Shown here: in pieces, positions 5,575 through 12,271 of the stretch | How the letters are laid out: each line of letters begins with the position of its first letter | Numbering within the stretch: position 1 is the first letter of the stretch | Origin: Maricaulis sp042095695 | Lineage (GTDB): Bacteria; Pseudomonadota; Alphaproteobacteria; Caulobacterales; Maricaulaceae | Length of the DNA: 12,271 nt | NCBI GenBank assembly: GCA_042095695.1 | Contig: JBELMP010000071.1 | Span: 1-12,271 of the forward strand | Direction of reading: 5' to 3' | Translations under genes and position numbers: made by a program | The notes under the pieces: model-generated | The model's database searches: none | The model's input: only the letters and a program-made list of their open reading frames with translations | Told to the model about the DNA's origin: nothing

Positions 5575-6312
5575 ATGTTTGATCTTACCGGCAAGAATGC
5601 CCTGGTGACCGGCGCGACCGGCGGTATTGGCAAATCCATCGCGACGCAATTGCATGCGCGCGGCGCGACTGTGGCGCTGTCCGGCACGCGGGAAAACGTC
5701 CTGCAAGAGCTTGCCGGTGAGCTGGGCGAGCGTGTCCACGTCCTGCCTTGTAATCTCTCCGATGCTGATGCGGTCGACGCCCTGCCCAAACAGGCTGCCG
5801 AAGCCATGGGCTCACTTGACGTGCGGGTGGCCAATGCGGGCATTACCAAGGACCAGCTTCTGATGCGGATGAAGGATGAGGACTGGGACCAGGTTCTGCG
5901 CATCAATCTGGATAGTTATTTCCGTCTGTCCCGTGCGGCTCTGCGCGGCATGATGAAGGCGCGCTGGGGTCGGATTATCGGCATAACCTCTGTGGTTGGC
6001 GTCACCGGCAATCCCGGCCAGGCGAATTATTGCGCGTCCAAGGCCGGCATGATCGGGTTTTCCAAATCTCTGGCCCAGGAAGTTGCCGCGCGCGGTGTGA
6101 CCGTGAATTGCGTGGCGCCGGGCTTTATCGCCTCGCCGATGACCGATGTTCTCAATGATGAGCAGCGCGCGGCGATTCTGTCCAAAATCCCGGCAGCCGA
6201 TCTCGGCTCCGGCGATGATATCGCATCCGCTGTTGTCTATCTGGCGAGTGCCGAGGCGGGTTATGTCACCGGCCAAACGCTCCACGTCAACGGCGGTATG
6301 GCGATGATTTAA
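5575..6312 (+). CDS. fabG: 3-oxoacyl-ACP reductase
   Basis: This is a 245-residue short-chain dehydrogenase that reduces 3-oxoacyl-ACP to 3-hydroxyacyl-ACP with NADPH in each elongation round. The nucleotide-binding motif TGATGGIG is at 12-19. The catalytic tetrad is Asn111, Ser139, Tyr152 and Lys156 (NYCASK). APGFI at 181-185 and the C-terminal GQTLHVNGGMAMI are typical of FabG. The usual NNAG motif reads VANAGITKD here, a tolerated change. GGAG lies 8 bases before the ATG. Its position between fabD and acpP makes FabG far more likely than another dehydrogenase of the superfamily. Confidence 0.96.
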   Translation: MFDLTGKNALVTGATGGIGKSIATQLHARGATVALSGTRENVLQELAGELGERVHVLPCNLSDADAVDALPKQAAEAMGSLDVRVANAGITKDQLLMRMKDEDWDQVLRINLDSYFRLSRAALRGMMKARWGRIIGITSVVGVTGNPGQANYCASKAGMIGFSKSLAQEVAARGVTVNCVAPGFIASPMTDVLNDEQRAAILSKIPAADLGSGDDIASAVVYLASAEAGYVTGQTLHVNGGMAMI

Positions 6313-6325
6313 AACTGAAACTTGC

Positions 6326-6357
6326 GGTCACCGACAGGGTGCGCTGTTCTGGTCACC
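6326..6357 (+). repeat. GGTCACC direct repeat in the fabG-acpP gap
   Basis: GGTCACC occurs at 6326-6332 and again at 6351-6357, 25 bases from start to start. The CACC parts can also pair with GGTG at 6338-6341, so a small hairpin is possible. It lies upstream of the presumed acpP promoter. It may be an operator or chance. Confidence 0.3.
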
Positions 6358-6433
6358 TGCCGGGAAGTGTGCTAGGTGCCCGCGCATCTGCGGGGCAGGG
6401 GCTGAAACTCCTCTTCCCGTCCATTCCTTCATC

Positions 6434-6442
6434 GCTATAGTC
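6434..6442 (+). promoter_or_regulatory. Candidate acpP -10 element
   Basis: GCTATAGTC closely matches the GCTAnAwC -10 type and resembles the candidate before fabD. The -35 is weak. A start near 6448 would give a leader of about 24 bases. A separate promoter would fit the high acyl carrier protein demand and the 159-base gap after fabG, which is long for this operon. Confidence 0.45.
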
Positions 6443-6471
6443 GTGCGATGATTCATAACTGAGGGTCTGAA

Positions 6472-6708
6472 ATGTCTGACGTTCTCGAGCGCGTAAAGAA
6501 AATCGTTGTTGAGCATCTCGATGTGGATGCTGAAAAGGTAACTGACAATGCCAGCTTCATCGATGATCTCGGTGCTGACTCCCTGGATAATGTCGAGCTG
6601 GTGATGGCGTTCGAAGAAGAATTCGACATCGAAATCCCGGACGACGCTGCTGAGCACATCCAGACGGTCGGTGATGCCGTGAAATTCATCGGTGAGAAAG
6701 TCGGCTAA
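6472..6708 (+). CDS. acpP: Acyl carrier protein
   Basis: This small acidic protein of 78 residues carries the growing acyl chain on a phosphopantetheine arm. The attachment serine is Ser37 in the DSL motif of FIDDLGADSLDNVELVMAFEEEF, which is nearly invariant in bacterial AcpP. Four helices are expected, and the length is standard. GAGGG lies about 7 bases before the ATG. It has a probable promoter of its own and is followed 14 bases later by fabF. It interacts with FabD, FabG and FabF, all encoded here. Confidence 0.99.
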   Translation: MSDVLERVKKIVVEHLDVDAEKVTDNASFIDDLGADSLDNVELVMAFEEEFDIEIPDDAAEHIQTVGDAVKFIGEKVG

Positions 6709-6722
6709 ACCGGCTTGCTCCG

Positions 6723-8006
6723 ATGCGTCGCGTCGTTGTCACGGGGATTGGGCTGGTCACGCCTCTGGGCGTGGGGCAGGAGGCCGTCTGGCGACGGTTG
6801 ATTGCTGGCGAGTCCGGACTGGGTCCTATCGAACATTTCGAGACCGATGATCTGGCGTGCCGGATCGCAGGACTGGTTCCCCGGGTCGACGGCCGCGGCG
6901 GTGGCACTCCCGACATGGAGGGTGTCTTTGATCCCGAGGCGGCTCTGCCTGCCCGGGAGCGCAATCGGATCGATGATTTCATCCTTTATGGTATTGCCGC
7001 TGCGGATCAGGCCCTGGCCGATAGCGGCTGGCAGGCCGAGAATGAGGATGACAGCGCGCGCGCAGGGGTTCTGATCGGCTCCGGCATTGGTGGCCTGCAG
7101 ACCACGTATGACGCCTCGATCCAGCTTTACGAGAAAGGCCCGCGTCGCCTCTCTCCCTTCATTATTCCGGGCATGCTGATCAATCTGGTTTCCGGTCAGG
7201 TCTCGATCAAGCACGGGCTCAAAGGCCCTAATCATGCCGTTGTCACGGCCTGCTCGACCGGTGCGCATGCGATCGGTGATGCCGCGCGTCTTGTTGCGCG
7301 CGGCGATGCTGACATGATGGTCGCCGGCGGCGCGGAAGCAGCGGTCTGCCGACTGGGTATCGCCTGTTTTGTCGCCACCCGGGCACTGTCGACCGGATTT
7401 AATGACCAGCCCGAAGCCGGGTCTCGACCCTATGACAAGGACCGCGATGGCTTTGTCATGGGTGAGGGTGCCGGCATACTGGTGCTCGAAGAGTATGAAA
7501 AAGCCAAGGCGCGCGGCGCGAAGATCTATGCCGAGGTCAAGGGCTATGGCCTGTCCGGTGATGCCTATCACATCACAGCGCCGGCCGAGGATGGCGATGG
7601 CGGTTATCGCTCGATGCGTGCGGCCCTCACTGATGCCGGGCTGACGCCGTCGGATATCGGTTATGTCAATGCCCATGGCACATCAACGCCGCTTGGCGAT
7701 GAGATCGAGCTGCGTGCGGTTGAGCGCCTGTTCGACGCGGCCGCGTCTGATCTGGTGATGTCTTCGACCAAATCGGCAATCGGTCATCTTCTGGGGGCTG
7801 CCGGCGCGGTCGAGGCGATATTCTCGATCCTGGCGATGAAGCATGGCATGTGTCCGCCAACGCTCAACCTTGATAATCCGTCGGTGGAAACACCGATCAA
7901 TCTTGCGGCCAATACACCGGTGGAAAAGCCGGTGGACGCGGTCCTGTCCAACTCCTTCGGATTCGGCGGAACCAATGCCTCTGTGGTATTTCTCGCCGCC
8001 GACTGA
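6723..8006 (+). CDS. fabF: 3-oxoacyl-ACP synthase II
   Basis: FabF condenses malonyl-ACP with acyl-ACP, releasing CO2, to elongate fatty acids. The product has 427 residues (E. coli 413) and begins MRRVVVTGIGLVTPLG. The active-site Cys177 lies in TACSTGAHAIG. The two catalytic histidines are His318 (NAHGTSTPLGD) and His355 (KSAIGHLLGAAGAVE), with Lys350 just before the latter. The C-terminal NSFGFGGTNAS glycine loop is present. The Cys-His-His triad makes it a KAS I/II enzyme, and the acpP neighbourhood favours FabF over FabB. The residues around 52-80 hold a small Gly-rich insertion. The start has no good ribosome site and lies 14 bases after acpP, so translation may depend on read-through from acpP. 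Confidence 0.97.
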   Translation: MRRVVVTGIGLVTPLGVGQEAVWRRLIAGESGLGPIEHFETDDLACRIAGLVPRVDGRGGGTPDMEGVFDPEAALPARERNRIDDFILYGIAAADQALADSGWQAENEDDSARAGVLIGSGIGGLQTTYDASIQLYEKGPRRLSPFIIPGMLINLVSGQVSIKHGLKGPNHAVVTACSTGAHAIGDAARLVARGDADMMVAGGAEAAVCRLGIACFVATRALSTGFNDQPEAGSRPYDKDRDGFVMGEGAGILVLEEYEKAKARGAKIYAEVKGYGLSGDAYHITAPAEDGDGGYRSMRAALTDAGLTPSDIGYVNAHGTSTPLGDEIELRAVERLFDAAASDLVMSSTKSAIGHLLGAAGAVEAIFSILAMKHGMCPPTLNLDNPSVETPINLAANTPVEKPVDAVLSNSFGFGGTNASVVFLAAD

Positions 8007-8023
8007 CCCGAGCGAGGCCGTGT

Positions 8024-9094
8024 ATGAGTGATGCCAATTCCCCTCCGCCTGATGCTGCCCCGACGCGGGTAAGGTCCAGCTCGGGCTGGCTCAAATCCCT
8101 GCTGATCTGGGGCAGTGTGACCCTGCTTGTCCTGGCTCTGGCCGCTGCCGGCGCCGCCTATGGCGGTTATCGCTGGGTAATGGCAGAGTTTGATCGTCCC
8201 GGGCCTCTGACTGAGGATGCGGTGACCACGCTGCCGCGCGGGGCGGGACTGATCCGCATAGGCGAACAGCTCGAGGCCGAAGGCATTATCAGCGATGCTC
8301 GGATTTTCCGCTTCGTTGTCACGCTTGATGAGGGGGACCGGTCCCTGCGTGCCGGCGAGTATCAAATTCCGGCCGAAGCCTCGATGGCGCAAATCTACGA
8401 ATTGCTTCGCTCCGGCCTGACTGTGCAGCACTCCGTCACGCTCGCCGAGGGCCTGACCAGCGCCATGATGGTGCGTGCTCTGGAGGGTGAGGCGATACTG
8501 ACCGGCGAAATTGCGGACATACCGCCGGAAGGCTCGCTCCTGCCGGAGACCTTCTTTGTGACGCGCGGGACAGCCCGTCAGGAATTGATTGAACGCATGC
8601 AGGCTGATCAGCAGGCGCTGCTGGATGAGCTCTGGCCCAACCGGGCGGAAAACTTGCCGTTCGAGACCCGCGAGGAGGCAATCATCCTCGCCTCTATCGT
8701 CGAAAAAGAGACTGGCCTTGGCGGTGAACGCGGTGAGGTCGCCGGCGTTTTTGTCAATCGTCTGCGCCGGGGCATGCGGCTGGAGAGCGACCCGACCATA
8801 ATTTACGGCATTTCCCAGGGCGAACCTCTTGGCCGGGGTCTGCGCCGGTCGGAGATCGATAATGCCAATAATGCCTGGAACACCTATCAGATACCACGCC
8901 TGCCGCCGACGCCGATTGCCAATCCGGGCGCCGAGGCCATTGCCGCCGTCCTCAACCCGACGGAGACGACAGCGCTCTTCTTCGTCGCTGATGGGAGCGG
9001 CGGTCACGCATTCGCCGATACCTATGCCGAGCATTTGCGCAATGTCGCGCGCTGGCGCCAGATCGAACGGCAACGCCGCCAGGGAGGCGGATAA
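8024..9094 (+). CDS. mltG: Endolytic murein transglycosylase MltG
   Basis: MltG cleaves nascent peptidoglycan strands within the chain and is thought to set glycan length as a terminator of synthesis. This protein has 356 residues. A short cytoplasmic tail comes first, then one membrane helix at about 24-47 (LLIWGSVTLLVLALAAAG). A LysM-like region follows at about 60-130. The YceG catalytic domain contains ILASIVEKETG, with the presumed catalytic Glu227, then VFVNRLRRGMRLESDPTIIYG (about 242-262). The LPPTPIANPG segment at about 293-302 is also characteristic. GAGG lies about 7 bases before the ATG. The gene is 17 bases after fabF and shares one base with yicC (TAATG). Confidence 0.95.
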   Translation: MSDANSPPPDAAPTRVRSSSGWLKSLLIWGSVTLLVLALAAAGAAYGGYRWVMAEFDRPGPLTEDAVTTLPRGAGLIRIGEQLEAEGIISDARIFRFVVTLDEGDRSLRAGEYQIPAEASMAQIYELLRSGLTVQHSVTLAEGLTSAMMVRALEGEAILTGEIADIPPEGSLLPETFFVTRGTARQELIERMQADQQALLDELWPNRAENLPFETREEAIILASIVEKETGLGGERGEVAGVFVNRLRRGMRLESDPTIIYGISQGEPLGRGLRRSEIDNANNAWNTYQIPRLPPTPIANPGAEAIAAVLNPTETTALFFVADGSGGHAFADTYAEHLRNVARWRQIERQRRQGGG

Positions 9095-9975
9095 TGGCCA
9101 GCCTGTCCGGCATGACCGGTTATGCGCGCGCCGAGGCCCAGAGCGGGCGTTATCGCTGGGTCTGGGAGGTGCGCAGCGTCAATGGCAAGGGGCTTGAGGC
9201 GCGCTTGCGCCTGCCGCCGGGCTTTGACCGGCTTGATATCAAGTGCCGCGATCGGGCGAAGTCGGCCTTCACCCGCGGCAATCTCCAGCTAAGCCTCAAT
9301 TTGCGACGCGAGGACGGTGCGGCATCGCTCGGTGTTGATATTGACCGTCTAAACGCCGTGCTTGATGCGGCGGCCCCGATCACTGCGCGCGATGATGTGG
9401 CCCCGGCCAGGCTTGACGGGCTGTTGAGCCTTGATGGCATGCTGATCACGGCCGAGGAGGCGAGCGCTGACGATTTCGCAGCCCTGGATGCAGCCATTAT
9501 CGCCAGCCTGGACGACGCTCTTGCGGCACTGAAAACGGCGCGGCAGGAGGAGGGGGCGGCCCTACTACCTGTGCTCTCGGGTCATGTGGATGAAATAGAG
9601 CAGCTCACGCGTTTGGCAGCGGATAGCGCGGCGTCGCGATCGGACCAGATTCAGCAGCGGATCAAGGCCAAGTTTGACGAGCTTTTGCCCGAGGGCCTGG
9701 CGGAAGACAAGCTCGCCCAGGAAGCGGCGGGTCTGGCGATCAAGCTGGACGTCCGCGAGGAAATCGATCGTCTCCACGCCCATATTGATTCAGCCCGAGA
9801 ATTACTCGCCGGCGGATCGCCTGTGGGTCGCAAGCTCGACTTTCTGTCACAAGAGTTTAATCGAGAAGCGAACACGCTATGCTCCAAGGCTTCAGATTCG
9901 GCTCTCACCAAGACCGGGCTGGCCTTGAAGAATACGATCGATCAATTCCGGGAGCAGATACAGAATGTCGAATGA
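9094..9975 (+). CDS. yicC: YicC family endoribonuclease-like protein
   Basis: This 293-residue member of the YicC family has the N-terminal signature MTGYARAE (7-14) followed by VRSVNGKGLEARLRLP (27-41). The conserved C-terminal block (DUF1732) runs from about 212 to the end, including LDVREEIDRLHAHI and GRKLDFLSQEFNREANTLCSK. E. coli YicC has been reported to act as an endoribonuclease on small RNA, but the role in alphaproteobacteria is not known. The start codon overlaps the mltG stop in TAATG, so translation is probably coupled. The 3' end overlaps gmk by 11 bases. Linkage of yicC to gmk is widespread. Confidence 0.93.
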   Translation: MASLSGMTGYARAEAQSGRYRWVWEVRSVNGKGLEARLRLPPGFDRLDIKCRDRAKSAFTRGNLQLSLNLRREDGAASLGVDIDRLNAVLDAAAPITARDDVAPARLDGLLSLDGMLITAEEASADDFAALDAAIIASLDDALAALKTARQEEGAALLPVLSGHVDEIEQLTRLAADSAASRSDQIQQRIKAKFDELLPEGLAEDKLAQEAAGLAIKLDVREEIDRLHAHIDSARELLAGGSPVGRKLDFLSQEFNREANTLCSKASDSALTKTGLALKNTIDQFREQIQNVE

Positions 9976-10621
9976 CGGTTACTCAACCCCGATTTTCCGG
10001 GGACGTCGCCGCGGCGTTCTGATTGCCCTGTCCAGCCCATCCGGTGCCGGCAAAACCACGCTGTCCAAGCGTCTGCTGAGCCAGAACCCGGATGTGGTCC
10101 TGTCCATTTCCGCGACGACGCGCGCGCCGCGCCCTGGCGAGATCAACGGTCAGGATTATGAATTCCTCTCCGTCGACGAGTTCAAGACCCGTATCGACCA
10201 GGGCTATTTCTTTGAATGGGCTGAAGTTTTCGGTCGTTATTACGGCACACCGAAAACACCGGTTCTCGACGCGATCGATGATGGGCGTGATGTGATCTTC
10301 GATATCGACTGGCAGGGGGCGCAGGCGATTGCCGAGCAAGCGCCAGAAGACACGGTGCGTATCTTCATCCTGCCGCCATCGCTGAAACTGCTTGAGGACA
10401 GGCTTCGCAAGCGGGGTCAGGACACAGACGATATCATTGATGACCGCATGTCCCGGTCGAAAGACGAGATATCTCATTGGGATGAATATGATTATGTCAT
10501 CGTCAATGATGATTTCGCGCGGGCGCTGGAGAAGCTGAACCAGATCCTGCACGCCGAGCGGTTGAAGCGGAATCGCCACCCCTGGCTTGACGGATTCGTC
10601 GACGGCCTTATGAGCGAGTAG
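9965..10621 (+). CDS. gmk: Guanylate kinase
   Basis: Gmk phosphorylates GMP to GDP with ATP, feeding GTP and (p)ppGpp pools. The product has 218 residues, close to the usual 205-220. The P-loop is SSPSGAGKTT (23-32) and the GMP-binding region is SATTRAPRPGE (49-59). GQDYEFLSVDEF, YYGTP (92-96) and the DIDWQGAQ segment (113-120) are all family features. RSKDEISHWDEYDYVIVND near the C-terminus belongs to the lid and core. The start lies inside yicC, with GGGAG 10 bases upstream. The last 14 bases overlap the tail of rsmA on the opposite strand. Confidence 0.97.
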   Translation: MSNDGYSTPIFRGRRRGVLIALSSPSGAGKTTLSKRLLSQNPDVVLSISATTRAPRPGEINGQDYEFLSVDEFKTRIDQGYFFEWAEVFGRYYGTPKTPVLDAIDDGRDVIFDIDWQGAQAIAEQAPEDTVRIFILPPSLKLLEDRLRKRGQDTDDIIDDRMSRSKDEISHWDEYDYVIVNDDFARALEKLNQILHAERLKRNRHPWLDGFVDGLMSE

Positions 10622-11471
10622 GGCGTTCGCGGCGCCAGATTTTGGCCAGCACCTGAAACCCGTCAATGCTAATCGTCTCCGCGCGTGCCGCCGGGTCCAA
10701 TTCCGCCTCAGCGAGCCATGTATCAGTCACCAGCCCGGCTTGTGATGCCGCCCGCGCGAGACTTTTGCGCAAGGTTTTCCGGCGCTGACCGAAAGCGGAG
10801 GCGGTGACAATGCCCAGGGCCTCCAAATCGTCAAACCGCTCAGCCTGCGGAAGCGGATCAAGCACGACCACCGCCGATTCCACCTTTGGAGGCGGGGTGA
10901 ACGCCCGGGCCGGGATTTTCAGAGCCAGCTTGGCGCGGCAAACCGACTGGGACAGAATCGCCAAGCGGCCGTAGGCCTTGTCGCCGACGCTGGCAACAAT
11001 TCGGTCCGCCACTTCGCGCTGAAACATGAGCACGGCGCGCCGCCACCAGATCGGATCGGCTTCCAGCCATTTGATCAAAAGCAGTGTCCCGACATTATAG
11101 GGCAGGTTGGACAGGATGATCCTGTCTTCACCGGTGATGATCGAGGCTTCCTGTGTTTCCAGAGCGTCGGCCTGCACAATATCGAGCTGGCCGGGATAGG
11201 CGGCGGCAATCTCATCCAGGGCCGTCAGGAATCGTGGGTCCTTTTCCACGACTGTCAGTTTTCGAACGCCATGGCTGAGAATGCCACGGGTCAGGCCGCC
11301 GGGGCCGGGACCCACTTCCATCGCATGTCCATCGCTCATGTCGCCGGCAAGACTGGCGATCTTTCGGGTCAGGTTGAGGTCTAGCAGGAAGTGCTGGCCA
11401 AAGGCCTTCTTGGCGCCAAGATCATGGGCTGCGATGACATCGCGCAGGGGCGGCAGCGTCTCCTCACCCAT
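10608..11471 (-). CDS. rsmA: 16S rRNA (adenine1518/1519-N6) dimethyltransferase
   Basis: RsmA (KsgA) dimethylates two adjacent adenines near the 3' end of 16S rRNA, a late step of 30S maturation. The protein has 287 residues (E. coli 273). It shows KKAFGQHFLLD (21-31), the SAM-binding EVGPGPGGLT (52-61), and the catalytic SNLPYNVGT (121-129). FTPPPKVESAVV (191-202) and the C-terminal RRKTLRKSL (230-238) follow. I chose the ATG at 11471, which overlaps the pdxA stop by 8 bases, a common coupling. An upstream TTG at 11486 is possible and adds five residues, but no strong ribosome site decides between them. Linkage to pdxA is conserved widely. The 3' end overlaps gmk tail to tail. Confidence 0.95.
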   Translation of the reverse strand: MGEETLPPLRDVIAAHDLGAKKAFGQHFLLDLNLTRKIASLAGDMSDGHAMEVGPGPGGLTRGILSHGVRKLTVVEKDPRFLTALDEIAAAYPGQLDIVQADALETQEASIITGEDRIILSNLPYNVGTLLLIKWLEADPIWWRRAVLMFQREVADRIVASVGDKAYGRLAILSQSVCRAKLALKIPARAFTPPPKVESAVVVLDPLPQAERFDDLEALGIVTASAFGQRRKTLRKSLARAASQAGLVTDTWLAEAELDPAARAETISIDGFQVLAKIWRRERPTRS

Positions 11472-12271
11472 GTCGATGTCCGGCAATCATCTGGGCAGTC
11501 TGGAGCGCCGCAATCAGGCTGTCCGCGCGCGCTAGGCCTTTGCCTGCAATATCAAAAGCGGTGCCGTGATCCGGTGAGGTGCGCACAATCGGCAATCCCA
11601 GCGTGATATTGACCCCGCCATGGAAATCGAGCGTCTTGACCGGGATCAGGCCCTGATCGTGATAATGGCAGATCGCCGCATCATAATGTGCGCGTGCTTC
11701 TGCGTGGAACATCGTATCGGGCGGCAGCGGATCGGTAATGTCGAGACCCTCCTGACGGAGCGCCTCGGCGACCGGTATCAGCGTGTCGAGCTCCTCGCGG
11801 CCGAGGGCGCCGTTCTCCCCGGCATGCGGGTTCAATCCGGCCAGCGCCAGGCGTGGCCTCTCAATTCCGAAGTCCGAGGAAAGAGTTTGCGCGGTCAATC
11901 GTGCTATTCGTGCGACATGATCAGGATTGAGGTTGAACACGGCCTTGAGCAAGGGTTCGTGGATACTCGTAAGCACGACGCGCAGGCCACCACCGGCCAG
12001 CATCATCGCTGGCCCTCGCAGGCCCGACCATTCGGCCTCGCGTGTCAGCTCTGCCAGAAATTCAGTATGGCCGGGAAAATCAAACCCCGCCTCATACATC
12101 ACGGATTTCGCGATTGGCGCGGTGACCAGGGCGCTGGCGGATCCCTCCAGGCACAGCTTTACGCCCGTCTCTATCGCCTGTTTGACGGCATGCGCACTTG
12201 CAGGGTCGGCGTGACCTGGCTTGAAGGCCTGGCTGAGTTCGACGCCGGGGTCCAATAAGGGAAGAGCGGTT
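11464..12271 (-). CDS. pdxA: 4-hydroxythreonine-4-phosphate dehydrogenase (5' end cut by window edge)
   Basis: PdxA oxidises 4-hydroxy-L-threonine phosphate with NAD in the DXP-dependent route to pyridoxal phosphate. The visible part has 268 residues, and about 60 N-terminal residues lie beyond the right edge. TTG at 12255 is not the start, since the frame stays open to the edge. The three metal-binding histidines are at visible positions of about 104 (TSIHEPL), 149 (LNPHAGE) and 204 (YHDQGL). Their spacing of 45 and 55 residues equals that of the E. coli enzyme. FPGHTEF, GVNITLGLP and RTSPDHGTA are further signatures. The stop overlaps the rsmA start by 8 bases. In related genomes surA and lptD usually lie upstream, which I expect outside the window. 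Confidence 0.95.
   Translation of the reverse strand, partial: TALPLLDPGVELSQAFKPGHADPASAHAVKQAIETGVKLCLEGSASALVTAPIAKSVMYEAGFDFPGHTEFLAELTREAEWSGLRGPAMMLAGGGLRVVLTSIHEPLLKAVFNLNPDHVARIARLTAQTLSSDFGIERPRLALAGLNPHAGENGALGREELDTLIPVAEALRQEGLDITDPLPPDTMFHAEARAHYDAAICHYHDQGLIPVKTLDFHGGVNITLGLPIVRTSPDHGTAFDIAGKGLARADSLIAALQTAQMIAGHRHG

Noticed and set aside
6377..6397. Hairpin after fabG as an intrinsic terminator
   Set aside because: The stem has a bulge and is followed by G and mixed bases, not a T run.
6705..7676. Open frame of 323 codons on the minus strand opposite fabF
   Set aside because: Antisense shadow of a strongly conserved fabF, a common result of codon bias in GC-rich DNA.
7784..9073. 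Open frame of 429 codons on the minus strand opposite mltG
   Set aside because: It is the antisense shadow of mltG and the fabF end. The protein has no family features, and the opposite strand encodes clear conserved enzymes.
12253..12255. TTG as the pdxA start
   Set aside because: The frame continues open to the window edge, and about 60 conserved N-terminal residues would be missing.
1..12271. Mobile elements, CRISPR arrays, tRNA or rRNA genes, phage or toxin-antitoxin modules
   Set aside because: I looked for terminal inverted repeats, regularly spaced repeats, clover-leaf-like stretches and typical small gene pairs and saw none; only the short repeats listed were found.

Overview
The window reads as a chromosomal segment of an alphaproteobacterium, most likely of the Caulobacterales/Maricaulales/Hyphomonadales group. 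The grounds are the gene order fabD-fabG-acpP-fabF-mltG-yicC-gmk facing rsmA-pdxA, the long acidic tail on ribosomal protein L9, and promoter-like elements of the GCTAtaa type. The genus is an inference. I see no mobile element, CRISPR array, tRNA or rRNA, and every gene that lies wholly inside the window looks intact.

Layout: (1) 1-2437, minus strand: a two-gene accessory operon. A small exported YfiR/DUF4154-like protein (1925-2437) is followed 26 bp later by a TonB-dependent receptor (1-1898) whose C-terminus runs off the left edge. (2) 2438-2768: the only long non-coding stretch. It holds two copies of a TACGTAAGCGAA element, a nested dyad just upstream of the YfiR-like gene, and the terminator of the next operon. 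(3) 2769-4057, minus strand: the ribosomal operon rpsF-rpsR-rplI (S6, S18, L9), ending in a strong intrinsic terminator. (4) 4058-4296: a divergent promoter region between rpsF and fabD. (5) 4297-10621, plus strand: fabD, a small unrecognised membrane protein, fabG, acpP, fabF, mltG, yicC and gmk. (6) 10608-12271, minus strand: rsmA and pdxA, with pdxA cut by the right edge at its N-terminus; rsmA overlaps the end of gmk tail to tail.

How the genes work together: FabD, FabG, AcpP and FabF are core type II fatty acid synthesis. FabD loads malonyl onto AcpP, FabF condenses and FabG reduces. MltG cuts nascent glycan strands, YicC is an RNase-family protein, and Gmk makes GDP. The plus-strand cluster is therefore a growth-linked envelope and nucleotide operon. 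The opposing rsmA-pdxA pair couples 16S rRNA dimethylation with vitamin B6 synthesis. The left operon is the least conventional part. By analogy with the Pseudomonas YfiR systems, it may be an envelope-sensing module connected to c-di-GMP or kinase signalling, with the cytoplasmic partner outside the window.

Most of the window is ordinary housekeeping. The points most worth a second look are the YfiR-like/TonB-receptor operon with its repeated upstream element, a possible S6:S18 autoregulatory leader before rpsF, and the small membrane protein inserted between fabD and fabG.
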